Origin: an uncultured Lachnospiraceae bacterium
GTDB taxonomy: Bacteria > Bacillota > Clostridia > Lachnospirales > Lachnospiraceae
NCBI GenBank assembly: GCA_945949085.1
Contig: CAMFDJ010000005.1
Location: forward strand, 62,001 to 126,000
DNA length: 64,000 bases
Direction: 5' to 3'
Part shown: piece after piece, positions 46,007 through 53,946 of the stretch
How positions within the stretch are numbered: position 1 is the stretch's first letter
How the letters are laid out: the number at the start of each line of letters is the position of its first letter
Notes under the pieces: model-generated
Database searches by the model: none
Told to the model about the DNA's origin: nothing
What the model saw: the letters and a program-made list of their open reading frames with translations, nothing else
Translations under genes and position numbers: made by a program

Positions 46007-47218
46007 ATGAAGAAATACAGGGTAAGAGTATGTTTGTTTCTGTGTCTTCTGTCTGCAGCGATCATTCTGGATAAGCAGATGATCACAGCAGCAGACGAGC
46101 CGGAGCTTTATGCCCGTTCAGCGCTTCTTATGGATGCGTCGAACGGGCGTGTTTTATATGAAGAAAACGGATACCAGAGCATGCCCAATGCATCCACAAC
46201 AAAGATCATGACATGTATTCTTGCGATTGAATATCTGCAGGAAAATGAGGATGAGGCAAAAAAGCATCCTGTGGAGGTCTCGTCTTATGCTGCTTCCATG
46301 CCCAAGGTACATCTGGGCATGCAAAAAGGGGAGCAATATGATCTGAAAGAACTGTTATATTCCCTGATGCTGGAGTCGCATAACGATACGGCTGTAGCGA
46401 TCGCGGAATACATCGCAGGAGATGTCAGATGCTTTGCGGATAAAATGAATGAAAAAGCCACGCAGCTTGGCTGCCGCGATACTTATTTTGTAACCCCCAA
46501 CGGACTGGATGGGGAGCGCGATGGCAGGGCACACTGTACGACAGCTTACGATCTGGGACTGATTGCAGCATATGCAATGCGCAATCCTTTATTTTGCGAG
46601 ATCATCACGACGAGGAGCTATTGCGTCACAGAGCTCCTTACGGGGAGACAGACACAGGTCAATAATAAAGATGCATTTCTGGATATGATGGAGGGAGCCT
46701 GCGGCATTAAGACCGGATTTACGTCCAAAGCGGGATATTGTTTTGTGGGGGCGCTGAAAAAAGACGGAAATACTTATATTGCTGTCGTACTGGCATGCGG
46801 ATGGCCGCCCAATAAGACATGGAAATGGCATGATACGAGACAGCTGATGCAATATGGTCTTTCAAATTATGAGCCCACATGCATTGCGGAATCCTTTGAT
46901 TATGAAAGTGTGCGTATTCCTGTGGTGGAGGGGGTAAAGGATGATGTAAAAGTCTATCTGGATGATGGGGGAGAGCAGAAAAAGAAAGACTCGCTCACAC
47001 TCCTTCTTGGCAGGCAGGATCAGACCCGGATAAAGCGGAAGATGAAAAAAGATCTTATGGCACCGGTAAAAGAGGGGAGTGTTGTCGGCGCGGAGCAGTA
47101 TTTTGTCAACGGAAATCTATATCGGGAATACAAAATCAGAACCGCAGAAAGTGTGGATCTTCGTACATATTTCTATTGTCTAGGCCAAGTTTTTATGTTA
47201 TACTTCATAAGAATGTGA
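46007..47218 (+). CDS. D-alanyl-D-alanine carboxypeptidase (DacF/DacB-like, S11), second copy
   Basis: 403 residues. Signal peptide (YRVRVCLFLCLLSAAII), S11 domain with STTK near residue 63, SHN (LMLESHNDTAVAIAE), KTGF near 230, and a C-terminal domain. The gene ends in a hydrophobic stretch (YFYCLGQVFMLYFIRM). ATG 46007 is preferred over ATG 46001 because GGAG at 45996 is 7 bases away. Only ~35% of this protein looks close to the copy at 39651 by eye; the linker of the first copy is absent. The promoter of the next operon lies in its last codons. Confidence 0.92.
   Translation: MKKYRVRVCLFLCLLSAAIILDKQMITAADEPELYARSALLMDASNGRVLYEENGYQSMPNASTTKIMTCILAIEYLQENEDEAKKHPVEVSSYAASMPKVHLGMQKGEQYDLKELLYSLMLESHNDTAVAIAEYIAGDVRCFADKMNEKATQLGCRDTYFVTPNGLDGERDGRAHCTTAYDLGLIAAYAMRNPLFCEIITTRSYCVTELLTGRQTQVNNKDAFLDMMEGACGIKTGFTSKAGYCFVGALKKDGNTYIAVVLACGWPPNKTWKWHDTRQLMQYGLSNYEPTCIAESFDYESVRIPVVEGVKDDVKVYLDDGGEQKKKDSLTLLLGRQDQTRIKRKMKKDLMAPVKEGSVVGAEQYFVNGNLYREYKIRTAESVDLRTYFYCLGQVFMLYFIRM
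47176..47204 (+). promoter_or_regulatory. Predicted promoter of the carboxyl-transfer operon
   Basis: TTGTCT (47176-47181), 17-base spacer, TATACT (47199-47204), within the last codons of the carboxypeptidase gene and 82 bases before the first operon ATG. Confidence 0.7.
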
Positions 47219-47285
47219 CATTTTAAGAATGTCTATTTCAATTCCAGTTATTCATTAAATTAATATAAAAATGGAGGTCTGAAAA

Positions 47286-48716
47286 ATGAGTAATTCTTCA
47301 CAAGCGAGTCAAAGAATTGCAGCTTTACTCGACGACAACAGTTTCGTTGAAATCGGTGCAATGGTTACTGCCAGAGCAACAGATTTCAATATGAAACCAA
47401 ATGAAACTCCATCAGACGGTGTAGTGACCGGCTACGGAGTGATCGACGGCAATCTTGTGTATGTTTACAGCCAGGATGCTTCTGTGATGAACGGAAGCGT
47501 GGGTGAGATGCATGCAAAGAAGATTGCAAACCTCTATGATCTGGCATTAAAGACAGGTGCTCCTGTCATCGGTCTCATCGATTCAGCCGGACTTAGACTG
47601 CAGGAGGCAACAGATGCACTGAATGCCTTCGGTGAAATTTATAGGAAGCAGACACTGGCATCCGGTGTCATTCCGCAGATCACAGCTGTATTTGGAAATT
47701 GTGGCGGCGGACTTGCCCTGATTCCCGCTCTGACAGATTTTACATTCATGGAGAGCAAGAAAGCAAAATTATTTGTCAATTCTCCGAATGCACTTGCGGG
47801 CAATTACGCAGAGAAGTGTGACACGGCAGCTGCTGATTTCCAAAGTGAAAAAGCAGGTCTTGTCGATGTGGTAGCTGAGGAAGCTGAAATCTTTGCACAG
47901 ATCAGAGAGCTTGTTTCTCTACTTCCTTCCAATAATGAAGATTGTGACTGCTACGTGGATTGCACAGATGACTTAAACAGAGCCAGTGCTGACCTTTCTG
48001 CATGTGCAGGCGATACATCAATCGCACTTTCACAGATTGCGGATGACAATGTATTTGTTGAGATGAAAGCAGCATATGCGAAGGAAATGGTGACAGGCTT
48101 TATCCGTTTGAACGGAGCAACTGTCGGATGTGTGGCAAACCGCTGTGAAGTGATTGGAGAGGATGGCAAGGCAGCTGAGAAGTTTGATACGGCTTTGACA
48201 CCTGCCGGATGTGATAAAGCAGCAGAATTCATTTCTTTCTGCGACGCATTCAACATTCCTGTACTCTCACTTACCAATGTGACAGGCTACAAGGCTTGTG
48301 AATGCTCTGAAAAGAGAATTGCAAAGGCTGTTGCACGTCTTACATATGCATTTGCAAATGCAACAGTTCCGAAAGTAAATGTTGTAGTCGGCAAGGCTAT
48401 GGGTACTGCAGGTATTGCCATGAATGCAAAAGCAATCGGTGCTGATTTTGTGATTGCATGGGATAATGCGGAAATCGGTTGTATGAATGCAAAAGATGCT
48501 GCAGCAATCATGTATGAAGGACAGGGTGCTGATGTGATCTCACAGAAGGCAACAGAATATGCAGCCCTGCAGACAAGCGCTGTTTCTGCAGCAAAGAGAG
48601 GATATGTGGATCAGATCATTGATGCGGCAGACACACGTAAGTATGTAGTCGGTGCAATGGAAATGCTGTTCGCAAAAAGAGAAGACCGCCCGGCGAAAAA
48701 ACACGGTACGGTCTAA
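47286..48716 (+). CDS. Acyl-CoA carboxyltransferase (MmdA / transcarboxylase 12S-like), divergent
   Basis: 476 residues, two crotonase-like halves. N half: IGLIDSAGLRLQEATDALNAFGEIYRKQTLASGVIPQITAVFGNCGGGLALIPALTDF, clearly of the MmdA/PccB type, but SGGARIQEG is changed to SAGLRLQEA. C half: ATVPKVNVVVGKAMGTAGIAMNAKAIGADFVIAWDNAEIG, while the usual PGF-x-PG loop reads TGYKACECS and AYGGAY reads AMGTAG. These are the oxyanion-hole regions, so the acyl-CoA may differ from the usual methylmalonyl- or propionyl-CoA. Family role: moves CO2 between biotin and an acyl-CoA. First gene of a five-gene operon (47286-52597). GGAGG lies well placed before the ATG. Confidence 0.88.
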   Translation: MSNSSQASQRIAALLDDNSFVEIGAMVTARATDFNMKPNETPSDGVVTGYGVIDGNLVYVYSQDASVMNGSVGEMHAKKIANLYDLALKTGAPVIGLIDSAGLRLQEATDALNAFGEIYRKQTLASGVIPQITAVFGNCGGGLALIPALTDFTFMESKKAKLFVNSPNALAGNYAEKCDTAAADFQSEKAGLVDVVAEEAEIFAQIRELVSLLPSNNEDCDCYVDCTDDLNRASADLSACAGDTSIALSQIADDNVFVEMKAAYAKEMVTGFIRLNGATVGCVANRCEVIGEDGKAAEKFDTALTPAGCDKAAEFISFCDAFNIPVLSLTNVTGYKACECSEKRIAKAVARLTYAFANATVPKVNVVVGKAMGTAGIAMNAKAIGADFVIAWDNAEIGCMNAKDAAAIMYEGQGADVISQKATEYAALQTSAVSAAKRGYVDQIIDAADTRKYVVGAMEMLFAKREDRPAKKHGTV

Positions 48717-48731
48717 GAAAGGATGCATCAT

Positions 48732-49508
48732 ATGAAAAAGATAGTATTAATTTTAGGTATGATCTTTTGCTTATCTGTTCTGACAGCATGCGGTAATGAA
48801 GATGCATCACCTAAGGTCCTGACAGAGAAGGAACAGGCATATGCGGATAGCGCAGATATGGTTCTTTCACAGATTGGCCAGTTTGCACAGCAGTATTCTG
48901 TTGAAGAACTTGCTGAGCTTGGTGGTGAAGATCTGATTCCTCTCGTTACAAACTATAACAGTGGTATGGAGGAGCTTGGTGAGATTACAGACATTACCGA
49001 TCATGATGTGACAATAGAAAACAAAGAGGTCATCTGCAATATTACGGTTGTCGGAGCGACACTTGATCCAAAGGGAAATACCAGAATGGCAAATGTGGAA
49101 CTGGTTATGGAAAAAAGTACCGGAATGCCGACCAGCCTGAGCGTCAATGTAAACTATACATTTGGCGAGCTGATGAAGAAAGCAGGACTGAATACACTCC
49201 TCGGAATGGGAACTGTATTTGCAATTCTGATTCTGATCAGCTTTATCATTTCCTGCTTCAAATTTATCAATATGGCGCAGGAAAACAAGACAAAGAAACA
49301 GTCTAAAGCAGCAGAAAAAGAAGCGGCAGTTGACAATACAATTGCACAGATCATCGAAAATGAAGAACTTTCAGACGATTCAGAACTCGTTGCTGTTATT
49401 TCGGCAGCAATTGCAGCATATGAAGCGGAAAACGGATATGTTTCTGCAGACGGTGTTGTCATCAGAAGTATTCGAAAAGTAAACAAAGCAAAATGGCAGA
49501 ATGCCTAA
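48732..49508 (+). CDS. OadG-like gamma subunit with an N-terminal lipoprotein domain
   Basis: 258 residues. Lipobox LTAC (Cys20), an extracellular domain of ~125 residues, a membrane helix near 153-178 (GMGTVFAILILISFIISCFKFI) and a cytosolic tail whose end (DDSELVAVISAAIAAYEAENG, VIRSIRKVNKAKWQ) is typical of OadG/MmdD-type small subunits. Usual OadG is ~80-120 residues and begins with the helix; the extra outer lipoprotein domain makes this one about twice as long. In Na+ pumps the gamma subunit holds the complex together. AAAGGA precedes the ATG. Confidence 0.8.
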   Translation: MKKIVLILGMIFCLSVLTACGNEDASPKVLTEKEQAYADSADMVLSQIGQFAQQYSVEELAELGGEDLIPLVTNYNSGMEELGEITDITDHDVTIENKEVICNITVVGATLDPKGNTRMANVELVMEKSTGMPTSLSVNVNYTFGELMKKAGLNTLLGMGTVFAILILISFIISCFKFINMAQENKTKKQSKAAEKEAAVDNTIAQIIENEELSDDSELVAVISAAIAAYEAENGYVSADGVVIRSIRKVNKAKWQNA

Positions 49509-49530
49509 GTGAATATAGGAGGATATCATA

Positions 49531-49896
49531 ATGAAAAATTATACAATTACCGTAAATGGAAACGTATATGATGTTGTAGTAGAAGAAGGCACAGGCGTTG
49601 CAGCTCCTGCAGCAGCACCTAAGGCAGCACCCAAAGCAGCACCTAAGGCAGCACCCAAGGCAGCTCCGGCAGGTGGAGCAGGCGCTGTAAAGATTGAGGC
49701 AGGCGCTGCAGGTAAGGTATTTAAGGTTGAGGCAAGTGTAGGACAGGCTGTAAAGAAGGGTGACACAGTAGTGATCCTTGAGGCTATGAAGATGGAAATC
49801 CCTGTTGTTGCACCGCAGGACGGTACAGTAGCTAGTATTGATGTAGCAGTTGGTGATCCGGTAGAAGCTGGCGCAGTTCTTGCAACATTAAACTAG
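49531..49896 (+). CDS. Biotin carboxyl carrier (transcarboxylase 1.3S / GcdC-like)
   Basis: 121 residues. Short N-terminal beta segment, an Ala-Pro-Lys linker, and a biotinyl domain with the target Lys87 in EAMKM, 35 residues before the end as in the family. Biotin on this lysine carries carboxyl groups between the two carboxyltransferases and the membrane beta subunit. The 1.3S and GcdC carriers have the same layout. GGAGG before the ATG; it lies between the gamma and beta genes. Confidence 0.95.
   Translation: MKNYTITVNGNVYDVVVEEGTGVAAPAAAPKAAPKAAPKAAPKAAPAGGAGAVKIEAGAAGKVFKVEASVGQAVKKGDTVVILEAMKMEIPVVAPQDGTVASIDVAVGDPVEAGAVLATLN
49615..49662 (+). repeat. Four 12-bp units coding APKA in the biotin carrier linker
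   Basis: Units at 49615, 49627, 49639 and 49651, differing at one or two bases; units 1 and 3 are identical, so there is also a 24-bp super-repeat. Slippage would alter linker length in steps of four residues. Confidence 0.9.
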
Positions 49897-49950
49897 AAGG
49901 AAACGTTTTAGGCAGAAAAAGTCTAAGACAAATTAACAGGAGGTCAACAA

Positions 49951-51102
49951 ATGGATTACATAGCAAGTACGCTTAACAATCTGGTACATCAGACAGCGTT
50001 TTTCAATCTGACGATTGGAAACTATATCATGATCGTAGTAGCTTGTGTATTTCTGTATCTGGCTATTGCAAAGGGATTTGAACCACTCCTTTTGACACCG
50101 ATAGCCTTTGGTATGCTGCTGGTAAACATTTATCCTGATATCATCATGAGTATTGAGGATAGTGCAAACGGTGTCGGCGGTTTACTGTATTATTTCTATC
50201 TTTTGGATGAATGGGCAATTCTTCCTTCGCTGATTTTCATGGGCGTTGGAGCGATGACAGACTTTGGTCCTTTGATTGCCAATCCGAAGAGCTTTTTGCT
50301 GGGCGCAGCAGCTCAGTTTGGTATTTTTGCTGCATATTTCGGTGCTATTGCACTTGGATTTAACGATAAAGCCGCAGCAGCTATTTCCATCATCGGTGGT
50401 GCGGATGGCCCTACATCTATTTTCCTCGCAGGTAAGCTTGGACAGACAACATTACTTGGACCTATCGCAGTAGCAGCTTATTCTTACATGTCATTGGTGC
50501 CGATTATTCAGCCACCAATCATGAAACTATTTACAACGGAGAAAGAACGTAAGATCAAAATGGGCCAGCTTCGTCCGGTTTCAAAACTGGAGAAGATTCT
50601 GTTCCCGATCATTGTTACGATTGTTGTGTGTCTGATTCTTCCGACGACAGCACCGCTTGTCGGTATGCTGATGCTGGGTAACCTGTTCAGGGAGTCCGGC
50701 GTTGTCCGTCAGTTGACAGATACAGCCAGCAATGCCCTTATGTACATCGTCGTTATCCTGCTTGGTACATCCGTAGGTGCTACGACAAGTGCGGAAGCAT
50801 TCCTGAACTGGGATACCATCAAGATCGTTATCCTTGGTCTGATCGCATTTGCGTTTGGTACAGCCGCAGGTGTATTGTTCGGTAAGCTGATGTGTGTATT
50901 CACACATGGCAAGGTAAATCCGCTGATCGGTTCCGCAGGTGTCAGTGCGGTACCTATGGCAGCACGTGTTTCCCAGAAGGTTGGTGCCGAGGCTGATCCT
51001 ACCAACTTCCTGCTGATGCACGCAATGGGACCTAACGTTGCAGGTGTTATTGGTACAGCGGTTGCAGCCGGTACGTTCATGGCTGTATTCGGAGTATTCT
51101 AG
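49951..51102 (+). CDS. oadB: Na+-translocating decarboxylase beta subunit
   Basis: 383 residues, about ten membrane segments. Conserved [40 protein letters not shown] and [18 protein letters not shown] carry the Asp residues and the GGADGPT region used for Na+ and carboxybiotin in this family (OadB/MmdB/GcdB). It decarboxylates carboxybiotin and moves Na+ out of the cell. AGGAGG precedes the ATG. oadB is used here for the family; mmdB or gcdB would be equally fair. Confidence 0.95.
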   Translation: MDYIASTLNNLVHQTAFFNLTIGNYIMIVVACVFLYLAIAKGFEPLLLTPIAFGMLLVNIYPDIIMSIEDSANGVGGLLYYFYLLDEWAILPSLIFMGVGAMTDFGPLIANPKSFLLGAAAQFGIFAAYFGAIALGFNDKAAAAISIIGGADGPTSIFLAGKLGQTTLLGPIAVAAYSYMSLVPIIQPPIMKLFTTEKERKIKMGQLRPVSKLEKILFPIIVTIVVCLILPTTAPLVGMLMLGNLFRESGVVRQLTDTASNALMYIVVILLGTSVGATTSAEAFLNWDTIKIVILGLIAFAFGTAAGVLFGKLMCVFTHGKVNPLIGSAGVSAVPMAARVSQKVGAEADPTNFLLMHAMGPNVAGVIGTAVAAGTFMAVFGVF

Positions 51103-51175
51103 AAATTCAAACAGATTTATGGGCATTTATGCAGGTGCTCATAAATCTGAACAATAAATTAGGAGGAAATATAAA

Positions 51176-52597
51176 ATGGCTGAAAAGAAACCGATTAAAA
51201 TTACGGAAACAATATTGCGTGATGCGCACCAGTCCCTGATCGCAACAAGAATGCCTACCAGCTTGATGCTTCCAATCCTGGAAAAGCTTGATAAGGTTGG
51301 TTATCATTCACTGGAATGCTGGGGCGGTGCTACCTTTGATGCATCCCTTCGTTTCCTGAAAGAAGATCCGTGGGAGAGACTGCGAAAGATTAAAGACGGA
51401 GCACCGAATACACCGCTTCAGATGTTATTCCGTGGTCAGAATATCTTAGGTTACAGACCATATGCAGATGACGTTGTAGATGCGTTTGTAGAGAAGTCTA
51501 TTGCAAACGGTATTGATATCATCCGTATCTTTGACTGCTTGAATGACCTGAGAAACTTACAGGAAGCTGTCAATGCAACAAACGAGATCAAGAAGCGTGA
51601 AGGAAGAGGTCATGCACAGGTTGCTCTTTCTTACACACTTGGCGATGCATATACCATGGATTACTGGATGACAATGGCTAAAAACATCGAAGAGATGGGT
51701 GCGGATTCTATCTGTATCAAGGATATGGCAGGTCTTCTTGTTCCTTACAAGGCTGCAGAGCTGATCACAGCAATGAAGTCTGCTACAAAGCTTCCGATCC
51801 AGCTCCATACACACTATACATCAGGTGTGGCTTCCATGACATACTTAAAGGCTGTAGAGGCCGGTGTTGATGTCATCGACTGTGCAATGAGTCCTTTTGC
51901 ACTTGGTACATCACAGCCTGCAACAGAGGTTATGGTCGAGACCTTCAAGGGTACAGAGTACGATACAGGCTTCGATCAGAATCTGCTTGCTGAGATTGCC
52001 GATTACTTCAGACCTTACAGAGATGAGTGCCTTGCAAGCGGATTGTTAAATCCGAAGGTAATGGGCGTTGATATCAAGACACTGCTTTATCAGGTACCGG
52101 GCGGTATGCTCTCCAACATGGTGAGCCAGCTGAAGGAGCAGAACGCAGAAGACAAATACTATGATGTATTGAAGGAGATCCCTGCAGTTCGTAAGGATCT
52201 CGGTGAGCCACCTCTCGTAACACCTTCTTCACAGATCGTTGGTACACAGGCTGTATTTAACGTTCTTATGGGTGAGAGATACAAGATGGCTACAGACCAG
52301 ACAAAGGATGTTCTGCGCGGTAAATACGGTCAGACTGTAAAGCCTATGAATCAGGAAGTCATCGACAAGGTTATCCCGGGCGAGGAGAGAATTACCTGCC
52401 GTCCTGCAGATCTGCTTGACAATGAGATGGATAAGCTCGAAGCAGAGATGAAGGAATGGAAACAGCAGGATGAGGACGTTCTGTCCTACGCACTCTTCCC
52501 ACAGGTTGCTACGGACTTCTTCAAGTATCGTAAAGCACAGCAGGATAAAGTTGATTTGTCTAAAGCTGACACAAAGAACGGTGCATATCCGGTCTGA
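51176..52597 (+). CDS. oadA: Oxaloacetate decarboxylase alpha / transcarboxylase 5S-like subunit without biotin domain
   Basis: 473 residues. HMG-lyase-like TIM barrel starting ITETILRDAHQSLIATRM, with the carbamylated-Lys region CIKDMAG near residue 182, and metal ligands in QLHTHYTSG. The PYC/OadA C-terminal domain follows (KVMGVDIKTLLYQVPGGMLSNM). It ends before the biotinyl domain found in long OadA (about 590 residues), so it must use the separate carrier at 49531, as in PycB and the 5S subunit. Family reaction: CO2 from oxaloacetate to biotin, giving pyruvate, or the reverse. AGGAGG precedes the ATG. Last gene of the operon. Confidence 0.95.
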   Translation: MAEKKPIKITETILRDAHQSLIATRMPTSLMLPILEKLDKVGYHSLECWGGATFDASLRFLKEDPWERLRKIKDGAPNTPLQMLFRGQNILGYRPYADDVVDAFVEKSIANGIDIIRIFDCLNDLRNLQEAVNATNEIKKREGRGHAQVALSYTLGDAYTMDYWMTMAKNIEEMGADSICIKDMAGLLVPYKAAELITAMKSATKLPIQLHTHYTSGVASMTYLKAVEAGVDVIDCAMSPFALGTSQPATEVMVETFKGTEYDTGFDQNLLAEIADYFRPYRDECLASGLLNPKVMGVDIKTLLYQVPGGMLSNMVSQLKEQNAEDKYYDVLKEIPAVRKDLGEPPLVTPSSQIVGTQAVFNVLMGERYKMATDQTKDVLRGKYGQTVKPMNQEVIDKVIPGEERITCRPADLLDNEMDKLEAEMKEWKQQDEDVLSYALFPQVATDFFKYRKAQQDKVDLSKADTKNGAYPV

Positions 52598-52625
52598 TAT
52601 CATCTATCAAAATGATTCGTGAGAG

Positions 52626-52655
52626 ACTGCTGCAGAAATGCAGCAGTTTCTTTAT
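52626..52655 (+). terminator. Terminator of the carboxyl-transfer operon
   Basis: Perfect 8-bp stem ACTGCTGC (52626-52633) / GCAGCAGT (52640-52647), six-base loop, followed by TTCTTTAT. The U-tract is imperfect, so some read-through to the thioesterase gene is likely. Confidence 0.7.
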
Positions 52656-52673
52656 CGAAAGGAAGGAAACCAA

Positions 52674-53090
52674 ATGGAAATCAAACCTTATGAAAGATCT
52701 GTTTATTATTATGAGACGGATAAAATGGCAATCGTACATCATTCCAACTATATTCGGTGGTTTGAGGAAGCCCGTGTTGACTTTTTGAAACAGATCGGTC
52801 TTCCTTTCGAAAAAATAGAAGAAAATGGATTGCTTGTTCCGGTACTTGGTGTATCTGCCAGATATCTGTTGCCATTTCGTTTTGGGGATGTCTTTCAGAT
52901 ACAGATTGCAGTTACCGGTTTTACAGGGGTGAAATTCAGCATTGCTTATGAAGTATGGAACAAGGAAACAGGGAAGCTGCATGTAACCGGGACTTCAGAT
53001 CATGGATTTGTGGATGACAGGATGCAGCCGGTACGATTAAAACGGGATTATCCGTTCATTTATGAAGCTTTCAGACCATTTGCAAAATAG
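52674..53090 (+). CDS. Hot-dog acyl-CoA thioesterase (YbgC/4HBT type)
   Basis: 138 residues, single hot-dog domain. YYYETDKMAIVHHSNYIRWFEEARVDFL carries the Asp and HxN-like region of the 4-hydroxybenzoyl-CoA thioesterase family. It hydrolyses acyl-CoA thioesters in the cytosol; the acyl group is unknown. GGAAGG lies before ATG 52674; the upstream in-frame ATG at 52638 lies inside the terminator stem and is not used. It directly follows the acyl-CoA carboxyltransferase operon, which suggests, but does not show, a shared acyl-CoA. Confidence 0.9.
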   Translation: MEIKPYERSVYYYETDKMAIVHHSNYIRWFEEARVDFLKQIGLPFEKIEENGLLVPVLGVSARYLLPFRFGDVFQIQIAVTGFTGVKFSIAYEVWNKETGKLHVTGTSDHGFVDDRMQPVRLKRDYPFIYEAFRPFAK

Positions 53091-53098
53091 TATTGGTG

Positions 53099-53127
53099 TT
53101 GACATAACTTTTAAAATAAGCTAGAAT
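53099..53127 (+). promoter_or_regulatory. Predicted promoter of the TetR gene, overlapped by a long inverted repeat
   Basis: Perfect TTGACA (53099-53104), 17-base spacer, TAGAAT (53122-53127). The left arm of the repeat at 53115-53164 covers the -10. Confidence 0.7.
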
Positions 53128-53164
53128 AACAAATGTTATGATACGTATGTTATTCTAGCTTATT
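53115..53164. repeat. 17-bp perfect inverted repeat between thioesterase and TetR genes
   Basis: AATAAGCTAGAATAACA (53115-53131) and its exact complement at 53148-53164, with a 16-base gap, then ATTTTTATC. It covers the promoter -10 and the start region. It could be an operator for the TetR protein, an AT-rich terminator, or both. Confidence 0.85.
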
Positions 53165-53190
53165 ATTTTTATCATAATTTGTTGATACTA

Positions 53191-53245
53191 GGGTCAAAAG
53201 GTCATACGTTTCATGCTTGCATGAAAAAGTATGACTTTGAGACCC
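53191..53245. repeat. Long imperfect inverted repeat in the TetR leader
   Basis: Arms 53191-53215 and 53219-53245 share GGGTC, GTCATAC and TTCATGC blocks in the same order with their complements, separated by short mismatched parts. The loop is 3-4 bases. It lies between the promoter and the TetR ATG. Confidence 0.75.
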
Positions 53246-53287
53246 GAAAAACATGAGAATAGTTATGGAATGCAAAAGAGGTAGGGT

Positions 53288-53845
53288 ATGGCAAGGAAAG
53301 TTAGTATTACAAAGGATATGATCAGAGATGCCGCATTTCTGATCGTACAGACAGAAGGTGCTTCGAATCTGACAGCCAGAAGACTGGCAGAGAAGGCGGG
53401 ATGTTCTACACAGCCCATTTTCAGAACGTATGAAAATATGCAGCAGCTGAATCAGGAAGTATTTGAGCGAGCAATCAGTTATTTCTCTGATTTTTATAAT
53501 GCCTGTCAAAAACAAAAGAGGACTGATGACAAGCCGTTTGTAGAGTTCGGTCTTGCTTATATTGATTTTGCCATGCAGGAACCGAAATTGTTTCAAACAT
53601 TGTTTTTGTCAAATGAACGGTATGGCAGAAGCCTTTATGAACTGCTAAACGGCAGCACCGGTGCCTTTATGAAGGAAATGACCAAGGCAAAACAGCTTGG
53701 TGTCAGAGATCCCGGGGAACTTTTTATGAAGATGTGGATTTTCATTCATGGTGCAGCGTGTATGGCCATTACAGGAGATTATGATCTGCCTCAGACCGAA
53801 ACGATCAGACTGCTCTATGAGTGTTATGAAAAAAATGCTGCTTAA
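53288..53845 (+). CDS. TetR/AcrR family transcriptional regulator
   Basis: 185 residues. The N-terminal helix-turn-helix reads TKDMIRDAAFLIVQTEGASNLTARRLAEKAGCSTQPIFRTYENMQQLNQEVF, typical of TetR repressors. The C-terminal helical ligand domain is of unknown specificity. GAGGTAGGG precedes the ATG. No drug pump is adjacent. It may regulate itself through one of the two inverted repeats upstream, and perhaps the thioesterase gene before it. Confidence 0.92.
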   Translation: MARKVSITKDMIRDAAFLIVQTEGASNLTARRLAEKAGCSTQPIFRTYENMQQLNQEVFERAISYFSDFYNACQKQKRTDDKPFVEFGLAYIDFAMQEPKLFQTLFLSNERYGRSLYELLNGSTGAFMKEMTKAKQLGVRDPGELFMKMWIFIHGAACMAITGDYDLPQTETIRLLYECYEKNAA

Positions 53846-53946
53846 CAGTATTCCGTTTTCTTTCCTGAATGCCGGGAAAGGATGCCGGAAGCAAAAGGTA
53901 TGACCAGAAACAGGTAGGAAACAAGGAAGAATCAGGTAGGAATCAG

